DNA from: Desulfobacterales bacterium S5133MH16
GTDB lineage: Bacteria; Desulfobacterota; Desulfobacteria; Desulfobacterales; UBA11574
Assembly: GCA_001751005.1 (NCBI GenBank)
Contig: MAXL01000320.1
Coordinates: 1 to 5,016 of the forward strand
DNA: 5,016 bases
Direction: 5' to 3'
Positions 1-5,016 of this stretch are shown piece by piece. Positions within the stretch are counted from its first letter, which is position 1. Each line of letters starts with the position of its first letter. Both the position numbers and the translations under genes were made by a program. The notes under the pieces are model-generated. The model saw nothing but the letters and a program-made list of their open reading frames with translations. It was not told the origin of the DNA and did not search any database.

Positions 1-443
1 AGCGGTGCGATCTCCTCCTTCTTCGGGAATGTGTACTCGACTGTGATCGCATCCGAACTGCATACCTGCTCACAAAGGCTGCAAGGGATACAAGACTCGT
101 TTGGCTGTGCCTTTGGATCGATGTGCGGATAACATTCCCGTTTTACAGCGTCTTTCCCATCGACATCCATCTTAACTGCTTTTGTAGGGCAGAATGCGGC
201 ACACATCCCGCAAAACGAGCATTTATCCGGATCCATGAGAACCGGCGGCACATCCAGCCCTGTTCCGATGGCGCACATATCGCCAAGTTCGAGCGCAACC
301 GTTGGACAGAGATCGACACAGATGCCGCAGCCGCAACACCGCTTATAATCGTAATCGATCCTCTTTGTGACCTCACCTGTACGCTTTGTGTAGATGATGT
401 GAGAATCTGTTACTGTTTGCGAAACCTCTGACTGTGACAACAT
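1..443 (-). CDS. fwdF: Formylmethanofuran dehydrogenase subunit F-like polyferredoxin, 5' part
   Basis: The visible 147 codons encode an iron-sulfur protein of the kind that carries electrons to or from tungsten/molybdenum formylmethanofuran dehydrogenase, the CO2-fixing first step of methanogenesis. Three CxxCxxCxxxC motifs are visible: C36/C39/C42/C46 followed by P, C75/C78/C81/C85 followed by P, and C118/C121/C124/C128. The stretches YDYKRCCGCGICVDLCP and DKCSFCGMCAAFCP, and the linker TGLDVPPVLMDPDK, are what I recognise as FwdF/FmdF-like; this is from memory of the family. FwdF normally carries eight clusters in about 350 residues, so more than half of the gene lies beyond position 1. 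The ATG at 443-441 is the first start after the stop of the upstream gene. Its nearest purine-rich site (AAGGAAAG) is about 16 bases away, so translation is probably coupled to the preceding gene. The first ~30 residues are a non-conserved lead-in, and a later start cannot be excluded. A generic polyferredoxin is the alternative. Confidence 0.85.
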   Translation of the reverse strand, partial: MLSQSEVSQTVTDSHIIYTKRTGEVTKRIDYDYKRCCGCGICVDLCPTVALELGDMCAIGTGLDVPPVLMDPDKCSFCGMCAAFCPTKAVKMDVDGKDAVKRECYPHIDPKAQPNESCIPCSLCEQVCSSDAITVEYTFPKKEEIAP

Positions 444-445
444 CG

Positions 446-883
446 TTACAGTGTATCTTTCCTTGCGATGATCTTCTGTTCTGCACGCAGTTCTTTGACG
501 TAAGCCCTGCCTGTGACCCCTATGTTGCCTGCCGCATACACAATTCCGGCTCGAATGTTCGGTCTGAGCATTACATCCCCGCCTGCCGTGATATTCCCGC
601 AGATCATGGCGTGATCGAGCACGGTGCAGTCTTGCTTTGTCTTCACACCCCCCTTAATCATCGAATGTGCGCCGATGATTGCACTTGCCGCATGCACCGA
701 ACCCTTAATTGTAATATATTTTCTCAGTTCAAGAGACCCGGTAACAACAATATCGCTCCAGAAATCGGTGTTGTCACCAACGATCAGATTACCATCCAGA
801 TGCACAGGCGTGTCAAAAAAAGACGACCGTTTGATGATAAAAGTATTGGAATCCTTGTGCCGCTTTATGAAATTGGTCTCCAT
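446..883 (-). CDS. Small beta-helical protein, bactofilin-like (polymer-forming cytoskeletal family)
   Basis: A complete 145-residue soluble protein with no signal peptide or membrane segment. From about residue 30 to 135 it shows evenly spaced Gly/Asn turns and alternating short hydrophobic strands (for example GNLIVGDN, IVVTGSLELR, ITIKGSVHAASAIIGAHS, MICGNITAGGDVML, IVYAAGNIGVTGRAYV). This periodicity is typical of a parallel beta-helix, as in bactofilins, DUF342-type proteins and hexapeptide acyltransferases. Bactofilins polymerise into filaments or scaffolds. The length and simple N- and C-terminal tails fit that family better than an acyltransferase, and no catalytic histidine context is obvious. 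The start is well defined: a TAA stop lies in frame at 895-893, only three codons upstream of the ATG. The stop codon (448-446) is 2 bases from the fwdF ATG, so the two genes are almost certainly cotranscribed. Any role in organising or assembling the dehydrogenase complex is inference from position only. Confidence 0.7.
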   Translation of the reverse strand: METNFIKRHKDSNTFIIKRSSFFDTPVHLDGNLIVGDNTDFWSDIVVTGSLELRKYITIKGSVHAASAIIGAHSMIKGGVKTKQDCTVLDHAMICGNITAGGDVMLRPNIRAGIVYAAGNIGVTGRAYVKELRAEQKIIARKDTL

Positions 884-907
884 GTTAGAGAGTTATCGAG
901 TATGGAG

Positions 908-928
908 CAATATAACAGTTTTGTATAT
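908..928 (-). promoter_or_regulatory. Candidate archaeal TATA boxes for the bactofilin-like/fwdF unit
   Basis: Reading the minus strand, TTATATTG (complement of 908-915) lies centred about 28 bases from the ATG at 883, which would give a leaderless transcript. A second AT-rich element, CATATACAA (complement of 921-929), lies about 15 bases further out and would give a short leader. No Shine-Dalgarno sequence sits before the ATG (the preceding bases are CGATAACTCTCTAAC), which fits a leaderless or near-leaderless message. Which of the two is used cannot be decided from sequence. Confidence 0.45.
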
Positions 929-986
929 GTGGGGTGGATTGGGATGATGTGATTGCTGGCACTGTCTGAAAATCAAATGGTGTATC

Positions 987-1062
987 ACCGCGGAGAATAT
1001 GGGGGCTGTAAGAGTTTTAATACTGTTTTAAACCTTCTGTGTGACTCTGCACACTCCGCGGT
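987..1062. repeat. Inverted repeat with 9-bp perfect arms
   Basis: ACCGCGGAG at 987-995 is the exact reverse complement of CTCCGCGGT at 1054-1062, separated by 58 bases. The arms contain the self-complementary CCGCGG core. Inside the loop, AGAGT (1011-1015) can pair with ACTCT (1044-1048), so the arms could close a longer imperfect hairpin. It lies between the two divergent promoters, upstream of the fwdF unit. It could be a pair of operator half-sites or a structured transcript; neither is demonstrated. Confidence 0.5.
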
Positions 1063-1115
1063 AGAATCTAATAGCAATGGCGGTTTCACTGGGAAAATCG
1101 GGCAGTTCCTTGATG

Positions 1116-1150
1116 GCGCAGTCTTGCAGTCCACAATCGGATGGCTGCGC
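1116..1150. repeat. Short inverted repeat in the intergenic region
   Basis: GCGCAG (1116-1121) is the reverse complement of CTGCGC (1145-1150), with a 23-base loop. An alternative nested stem pairs GCAG-CCA (1126-1133, with a bulged T) with TGGCTGC (1142-1148). A third option pairs TTGCAG (1124-1129) with CTGCAA (1153-1158). These mutually exclusive pairings lie 30-60 bases upstream of the TATA box of the glycosyltransferase remnant, so they would not be in its transcript. They may be operator-like or chance. Confidence 0.3.
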
Positions 1151-1180
1151 TTCTGCAAAAGTCCGGCGATCCGACAAACG

Positions 1181-1190
1181 TATAATTATA
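1181..1190 (+). promoter_or_regulatory. Archaeal TATA box for the glycosyltransferase remnant
   Basis: TATAATTATA is centred about 29 bases upstream of the ATG at 1215, the normal spacing for a leaderless archaeal transcript. It supports 1215 (protein start MHPEISVIVPV) over the ATG at 1200, which would lie upstream of the expected transcription start. No Shine-Dalgarno sequence precedes either ATG. Confidence 0.5.
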
Positions 1191-1214
1191 AGTATTGCGA
1201 TGGAAACTTTCATC

Positions 1215-1610
1215 ATGCATCCCGAAATCTCGGTGATCGTTCCGGTTCTCAATGAGGGGAGATATCTCGAACGAACGCTTGCATCAACCGCAAACCAGAA
1301 CACAAACACATCTTATGAACTGATCGTAGCCGATAGCGAGAGTACCGATGGAAGCATGTCCATCGCAGAGCGGTATGCAGACGTGATCATCCAATGCGAG
1401 GAGAAAGGCATCGGTGCGGGTAGGCATTGCGGTGCAAAGCACGCGGGAGGGCGGCATCTTGTCTTCATCGATATCGATAGGTTATTACATGCTCATGGTG
1501 GATATCAATTGTTAATTAGGAGGGGGATTGTGTTAAGGCGGCACAAATCATTTTTGTTAGGGACTATGACTGTGTTAGGGGGGCAGGAGAAGGGAGTGGC
1601 GGGTGCATAA
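1215..1610 (+). pseudogene. Truncated family-2 glycosyltransferase (N-terminal half only)
   Basis: Residues 1-88 read as the nucleotide-sugar-binding half of a GT2/GT-A glycosyltransferase. They show EISVIVPVLNEGRYLERTL, then YELIVADSESTDGS, then IAERYADVIIQ, then a glycine-rich GIGAGRHCGAKHAGG segment, ending in LVFIDID, which occupies the place of the D-x-D metal-binding motif. Family members of this type usually run to 230-330 residues. Here, after the FIDID aspartate (codon 1476-1478), resemblance stops: the next 43 codons are Arg/Leu/Gly-rich with no transferase motifs and end at TAA 1608-1610. The acceptor-binding half and any membrane segments are missing. Base composition changes at the same place (34/60 GC at 1381-1440, 22/60 at 1501-1560), so the loss is probably linked to insertion of the AT-rich downstream gene. 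A functional product is unlikely because the catalytic base region is absent. The start at 1215 was chosen from TATA spacing; 1200 is an in-frame alternative. Confidence 0.75.
1509..1603 (+). repeat. G-rich tract with recurring TGTTA(A/G)GG units
   Basis: Between the end of recognisable glycosyltransferase sequence and the STAND promoter, a short element recurs: TGTTAATTAGG (from 1510), TGTTAAGG (1531-1538), TGTTAGGG (1555-1562) and TGTTAGGG (1573-1580), at spacings of 21, 24 and 18 bases. The plus strand is strongly G-rich and C-poor. G-runs at 1560-1562, 1578-1583, 1592-1594 and 1601-1603 could in principle form a G-quadruplex with one long (15-base) loop. It could be the scar of the insertion, a protein-binding array for the neighbouring promoter, or a low-complexity tract without function. 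Confidence 0.4.
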
Positions 1611-1622
1611 AAAGTATATATA
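1609..1622 (+). promoter_or_regulatory. Strong archaeal BRE/TATA promoter of the STAND gene
   Basis: The purine-rich run AAAAAG (1609-1614) is followed by TATATATA (1615-1622), a near-ideal BRE plus TATA box. Transcription would begin around 1643-1648, leaving a 5' leader of about 10-14 bases before the ATG at 1657. The leader is A-rich (AATCAAAAAAATAAC) and has no Shine-Dalgarno sequence. This gives the gene its own promoter, independent of the broken gene before it. Confidence 0.7.
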
Positions 1623-1656
1623 GTGATGCAAAGCAATAAGAAATCAAAAAAATAAC

Positions 1657-4600
1657 ATGAGAGAAAATAAGGTGAAATGGCAGGTTTTCATAAGTTCAAG
1701 ATCGGTTGAATTGGAAAAGGAGAGGGATGCGGTAGAATATGCTATTTATGAACTTTGGAATAATGAAGATTTGCCCTTCGCAGTTTGGAGATGGGAAAGT
1801 GCAAAGGAGATTCCAAGCGGAAAACATCCTGATGAAGTGCAATCCAAAGGGGTTAGAGATAGTGACATATATGTTTTGATCTTGGGTTCGGAATATGGGG
1901 ACTTTGAATACGGGAAATCTCCGACTCACAAAGAGTATGATATAGCCTGTTCAAAGTTTGAGGCAAACTGTATTCTGATTTACATCAAAAAAGAAAAAGA
2001 AGTTGGGGAAAGGGAAGAGAAGCTTGAACAATGGATAGATGTGATAAAAGGGGAACATACCTTCAAACCATTTAAAAATTCGGATCAGCTTAAAGATTTA
2101 GTTAAAACGCGTTTAAGAGAAAGAGATAGGGGTTTTTCAAAACAAAAGTTTACAATAAGTTGGTATCCCGAAGACCCGCCTGACGTTGCTGATTTTGTCA
2201 ATAGAGACGCCGAACAAAATAATTTAGAAGATCTGATAAGAAGACAAAGAAAACACATGATTATAATTCAGGGAATCGCAGGAATAGGTAAGACGCAAAT
2301 TGCGGCAAAACTCATGGAAAATATAAAAAATAGCTATATAACGTATTGGAAGGAAATTCACAGTGTAGATAATTTCGATTTAATAACAAAGGATCTTGCT
2401 GGATTTTTAAGAGATAATAATGATTCCGAACTTGCTGATTATCTTGAAAGGGGCGGAACAGACCACGAAAATATTATCAATATATTATTAAATAATTTGA
2501 AAGAAAAACAATACGCATTGTTTTTTGATAATTATCAGGCAGTAGAGAATAAAGAGGTTCATGACCTTTTTAAGAGATTTAAAGATAAAGTAACAAATTC
2601 AACAATTATAATAACTAATAGAAGGCCGCCACCATTTGTTAATCTTGCTGATAAAATTCGGAATAAAGCAAAGGAAGAGAACATAGAAGGTTTTGATATA
2701 GAAGCCATTAAAGAATATTTAAAATGCCACAAGGTCAAAGTGTCTCAAGAACAACTGGTTAAAATAGACCAAAAAACGGGTGGGCATCTTCTACATTTAG
2801 CATTGTTTGCAGGATCGAGTAGCGAAATGGAAACGTATGAAAGAGTAGAAAATTTACCAGAAAGTATAGAGGAATATTTTTACGATGAAATTTATATAAG
2901 TCTGGCAGATGGTGAGCGGAATGTATTAAAAACCTTATCCGTCTTCAGGACTGCTGTAATGGCTGATGCATGTATCCAGGTATCGAAGACCGCTAACGTT
3001 AGGGAGATTTTGTTGAATCTTATCAAAAAACTCCTTGTAAAAAGAAAAAAGGAACTGTATTACCTGCATGATTCGATACGAGAGTTCAGTTATAATTTAA
3101 TAGATAATCCGAAAGAATATCACAAGCGTGCGGGCGAATATTGTTCTAAGTTAGAAAAAACGCCTGAAAATATCTTAGAGACAACATATCACATGATTAA
3201 GGATGTTGGGGTAATTAACAAGGAGATTATCGAATATCTAATGGATACGCCAAGCGATAGATATACAGATTTGATAATTCTTGATGTGCTTGGAAATAAT
3301 ACAATAGAATCCCCATTGGTTTTTGATTTAATAAATAAAATACTTGTCACTGATAACTCTCATATTCGTTTTATCGCAGTTGAAACAATGGTGGAGAACG
3401 CTAATTTAGGTGTTGATATGGCACTTGAAATTCTTGAAAGAATAGTCAAGGACAAGAATGGAACAGAAAGTGTGCGAAAGAAATCAATAGGTTCACTTTC
3501 GACGTTAATGGAACTTAGATTTGAAAAAGTAGTCAATATTTTGGGGGAAATAGTCGATAGCGGCAATACCGAATCTCTTAGATATGTATGTCATGCACTG
3601 AAGGATGCTGGAATAAAAAATGAAAAAACAGTCCATATTCTCAAACAAATTTCTGCTTACGATCTTGGGAAAGCAACCACTGACTGCAAAAAGTTGGCTT
3701 TAGACATTTTGTATGACTGGAAGGTTTTGGATACATCATTGGAAATTAATTATTTATATAAATTAAGAAAAATGGATTCAAGTCAAGCTATTGAGTATGT
3801 AGAAGATTTGATGTTCGGATCGAATCAATTCAATAGATTTAATGTCAACTATTTTTTCTTTGCTTGGGTGCTGGGGGAGCTTTACAGAGTAAAAAAGATC
3901 GAATCAGCAAATTTAATGAAAAAATTGATAGAAAACGTTTCGGGTACAATAGAGACCCCTTGGATCGTTTCAAGGGTTTTGTTATCTAAAAAAGGGATTC
4001 AATATGATACAATAAGAGATTTTATCGCCAGTAAAAACATTTTAGTTCGTATGAGCGGGTTTTTGGTTATATTCCAGACGTATAATTGCCTGAATTTTTT
4101 CCAAAGAAAATACACTATCCAAGATATACATTTTGAAAAAACATACGAATCTGTAAAATACGATTCTATTAAATTATTGGAACTATTAACAGTGGATAAG
4201 GATGATTTATTACGAGAAATGGCGAAAATGATGCTACAGGAAATATCACACCCATCAGAACATCAAAAACTCAAAGTTACACAGACCGTTGTAGGTGGGG
4301 CGATCAAAGGGTTTCTTAAAGTTGTAAGCCCTGACATGTTAGTAAAATTTGTAAAAGCCACCAACACCGGGGAAGATTTGAGGACTTATTATATGACTGG
4401 AGTTTTGGCTCTTTTATCCTGGACGCAAGTGAATCCGGAAAAAGTGTATCCGATTTTGAAAGTACAAAATGCTTATAACGACATGACCGCGCATATCATA
4501 TCACTATATTATAACGAGATTAGAAACTCTCCGAAAAGTATGCTGGACATAATGACTAAATTTGGTTTTGAATCCTCCGAATATCTTACAAGGATCGGAA

Positions 4601-4899
4601 CAGTTAATACTTCCCATACCTTAATACTTCCAATACCTGAAAAAATATTGGGGATATACGAATCGCTGCTTTTGAACCCTATATACCAAGATAGACGATC
4701 GAAGGTTGCTTTGCTATATGCTTTATCTTTGATGAGAAAATGGTTTACATTTATAGAAGATTATAAAACTGAACATAACTCCGAAATCGATAGTACAGTG
4801 TGCAGAGCAGACGAACTCATTCAAAGATTAACACAGGATGAAGACGATGAAGTCAGTATGCTCGCAGATTTGGTGCTCAATGGAATTCGATTTACGTGA
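1657..4899 (+). CDS. STAND NTPase: DUF4062 - NB-ARC/NACHT-like ATPase - winged helix - HEAT-like repeats; candidate defence protein
   Basis: An intact 1080-residue multidomain protein. Residues 8-105 are a DUF4062 domain: VFISSRSVELEKERDAVEYA (9-28), then DIYVLILGSEYG (70-81), then SPTHKEYDIA (88-97). From about 178 comes a STAND ATPase: Walker A GIAGIGKT (206-213, K212, T213), Walker B YALFFDN (286-292, D291), sensor-1-like STIIITNRR (315-323), and KTGGHLLHLAL (373-383) in the place of the usual GGHPLAL/GLPL motif. A winged helix follows (LKTLSVFRTAV, 424-434) with an MHD-like LHDSIREF (470-477). Residues about 540-1080 are helical; 565-700 look like HEAT/ARM repeats (MALEILERIV, VVNILGEIV, ALKDAG). 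No membrane segment or signal peptide is seen. In STAND proteins ATP/ADP exchange controls oligomerisation after the C-terminal repeats bind a trigger, and the N-terminal domain acts as effector or adaptor. DUF4062 occurs before NACHT-type modules elsewhere, but its activity is unsettled. The gene is far more AT-rich than both flanks and has its own promoter, consistent with horizontal transfer. The start at 1657 is the only one that keeps DUF4062 whole. An antiviral role is inference; a regulatory STAND protein is the alternative. Confidence 0.88.
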   Translation: MRENKVKWQVFISSRSVELEKERDAVEYAIYELWNNEDLPFAVWRWESAKEIPSGKHPDEVQSKGVRDSDIYVLILGSEYGDFEYGKSPTHKEYDIACSKFEANCILIYIKKEKEVGEREEKLEQWIDVIKGEHTFKPFKNSDQLKDLVKTRLRERDRGFSKQKFTISWYPEDPPDVADFVNRDAEQNNLEDLIRRQRKHMIIIQGIAGIGKTQIAAKLMENIKNSYITYWKEIHSVDNFDLITKDLAGFLRDNNDSELADYLERGGTDHENIINILLNNLKEKQYALFFDNYQAVENKEVHDLFKRFKDKVTNSTIIITNRRPPPFVNLADKIRNKAKEENIEGFDIEAIKEYLKCHKVKVSQEQLVKIDQKTGGHLLHLALFAGSSSEMETYERVENLPESIEEYFYDEIYISLADGERNVLKTLSVFRTAVMADACIQVSKTANVREILLNLIKKLLVKRKKELYYLHDSIREFSYNLIDNPKEYHKRAGEYCSKLEKTPENILETTYHMIKDVGVINKEIIEYLMDTPSDRYTDLIILDVLGNNTIESPLVFDLINKILVTDNSHIRFIAVETMVENANLGVDMALEILERIVKDKNGTESVRKKSIGSLSTLMELRFEKVVNILGEIVDSGNTESLRYVCHALKDAGIKNEKTVHILKQISAYDLGKATTDCKKLALDILYDWKVLDTSLEINYLYKLRKMDSSQAIEYVEDLMFGSNQFNRFNVNYFFFAWVLGELYRVKKIESANLMKKLIENVSGTIETPWIVSRVLLSKKGIQYDTIRDFIASKNILVRMSGFLVIFQTYNCLNFFQRKYTIQDIHFEKTYESVKYDSIKLLELLTVDKDDLLREMAKMMLQEISHPSEHQKLKVTQTVVGGAIKGFLKVVSPDMLVKFVKATNTGEDLRTYYMTGVLALLSWTQVNPEKVYPILKVQNAYNDMTAHIISLYYNEIRNSPKSMLDIMTKFGFESSEYLTRIGTVNTSHTLILPIPEKILGIYESLLLNPIYQDRRSKVALLYALSLMRKWFTFIEDYKTEHNSEIDSTVCRADELIQRLTQDEDDEVSMLADLVLNGIRFT

Positions 4900-4903
4900 A
4901 TGC

Positions 4904-4909
4904 AGAGGA
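4904..4909 (+). promoter_or_regulatory. Shine-Dalgarno site that decides the pcm start
   Basis: AGAGGA, containing GAGG (4905-4908), lies 6 bases before the ATG at 4915. An in-frame ATG at 4900-4902, touching the TGA of the STAND gene, would place this site inside the coding sequence and has no site of its own, so 4915 is preferred. This is the only clear Shine-Dalgarno site among the starts in the window, and it suits internal initiation on a polycistronic message. Confidence 0.6.
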
Positions 4910-4914
4910 ATACG

Positions 4915-5016
4915 ATGGCAGATACCAATTTCGGACGCTTGCGTGAACGGTTGGTCGACCAACTGAGACGGCAGATCGGCGGCAACAACATCAGTGAGTG
5001 TGTGCTCGCTGCGATG
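4915..5016 (+). CDS. pcm: Probable protein-L-isoaspartate O-methyltransferase, 5' part
   Basis: Thirty-four codons are visible, cut by the window edge. The protein begins MADTNFGRLRERLVDQLRRQ and continues to ISECVLAAM. This is the typical opening of L-isoaspartyl methyltransferases: an N-terminal helix rich in Arg and hydrophobics that starts near R-x-x-(L/M)-V-x-x-(L/Q), followed by a variant of the usual 'I-x-(D/S)-x-x-V-L-x-A-M' before the 'VPR' segment. The enzyme uses S-adenosylmethionine to methylate damaged isoaspartyl residues and start their repair; it is cytosolic and widely conserved in archaea. The SAM-binding motifs lie beyond the window, so the call rests only on the N-terminus. 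The gene follows the STAND stop by 15 bases and has GC content like the left-hand flank (34/60 in 4921-4980). No clear promoter is seen in front of it. Confidence 0.68.
   Translation, partial: MADTNFGRLRERLVDQLRRQIGGNNISECVLAAM

Larger units (their letters stand above)
884..1199. other. Divergent intergenic region, no convincing gene
   Basis: About 316 bases between the minus-strand fwdF unit and the plus-strand glycosyltransferase remnant. It holds TATA-like elements for both directions and two inverted repeats (listed separately). Short open frames cross it on both strands, but none has a recognisable domain, a start with a ribosome site, or family-like sequence. One minus-strand frame without a start codon runs through about 1180-985 and could be either chance or old coding debris. 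No tRNA T-loop signature, CRISPR repeat or transposase fragment is visible here. Confidence 0.6.

Noticed and set aside
123..431. Plus-strand open frames over the fwdF region (and those at 434-952)
   Set aside because: They lie opposite the fwdF and bactofilin-like genes. The minus strand has clear cysteine-cluster motifs and beta-helix periodicity, while the plus-strand frames show no family-like sequence.
943..968. Possible box C/D sRNA (ATGATGT followed by CTGA)
   Set aside because: The C box has a mismatch, the boxes are only about 15 bases apart, and no C'/D' pair or terminal stem is visible.
1077..1214. Extended start for the glycosyltransferase at 1077
   Set aside because: The extra residues have no family match and would span the TATA box at 1181-1190; GT2 proteins begin close to the ISVIVPVLNE strand.
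953..1255. 100-codon plus-strand open frame in the intergenic region
   Set aside because: No ribosome site, no recognisable domain, and it overlaps the glycosyltransferase promoter and start in a different frame.
1028..1309. 93-codon minus-strand open frame with a DCGLQDC stretch that faintly recalls an iron-sulfur motif
   Set aside because: Only two cysteines at an unusual spacing, and its first third lies opposite well-conserved glycosyltransferase sequence.
1696..1929. Minus-strand open frames within the STAND gene (1696-1929 and 3360-3566)
   Set aside because: They lie opposite a well-supported coding sequence and have no family-like content.
1473..4793. Identical 8-mer ATCGATAG at 1473-1480 and 4786-4793 as a target-site duplication
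   Set aside because: The right copy lies inside the STAND coding region, about 110 bases before its stop, and an 8-base match over 3.3 kb is easily due to chance.

Overview
The window looks like chromosomal DNA of a methanogenic (or closely related) archaeon, most plausibly a Methanomicrobia-type euryarchaeote. The main evidence is a polyferredoxin at the left edge that matches the F subunit of formylmethanofuran dehydrogenase. Supporting evidence is archaeal-style TATA boxes about 25-30 bases upstream of starts that mostly lack Shine-Dalgarno sequences. I cannot assign a genus from sequence alone.

Layout. (1) Positions 1-883, minus strand: a two-gene unit. It begins with a small beta-helical, bactofilin-like protein (883-446), followed 2 bases later by the 5' part of fwdF (443 to beyond position 1). 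(2) Positions 884-1199: a divergent intergenic region with TATA boxes facing both ways and two inverted repeats, but no convincing gene. (3) Positions 1215-1610, plus strand: the N-terminal half of a family-2 glycosyltransferase. It loses family resemblance right after its D-x-D-like FIDID motif (about 1478) and runs into a short G-rich, repetitive tract with unrelated codons; I call it a truncated pseudogene. (4) Positions 1657-4899: one large, AT-rich, intact gene of 1080 codons behind its own strong TATA box. It encodes a STAND NTPase with an N-terminal DUF4062 domain, an NB-ARC/NACHT-like ATPase core, a winged helix with an MHD-like motif, and a long alpha-helical HEAT-like C-terminus. (5) Positions 4915-5016: the first 34 codons of a probable protein-L-isoaspartate O-methyltransferase (pcm), with a good Shine-Dalgarno site, cut by the window edge.

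The flanks (fwdF, glycosyltransferase, pcm) have higher GC than the STAND gene. Hand counts of 60-base lines give 38/60 GC at 241-300, 34/60 at 1381-1440 and 34/60 at 4921-4980, against 13/60 at 2461-2520. With the truncated glycosyltransferase, this suggests a single-gene islet of about 3.4 kb (roughly 1479-4899) inserted between ordinary metabolic and housekeeping genes. The most interesting content is this STAND protein. Its architecture is that of a stand-alone conflict/defence sensor: effector-like N-terminus, NTPase switch, repeat sensor. No phage-defence function can be shown from sequence alone. I saw no tRNA, rRNA, CRISPR array or insertion-sequence transposase.
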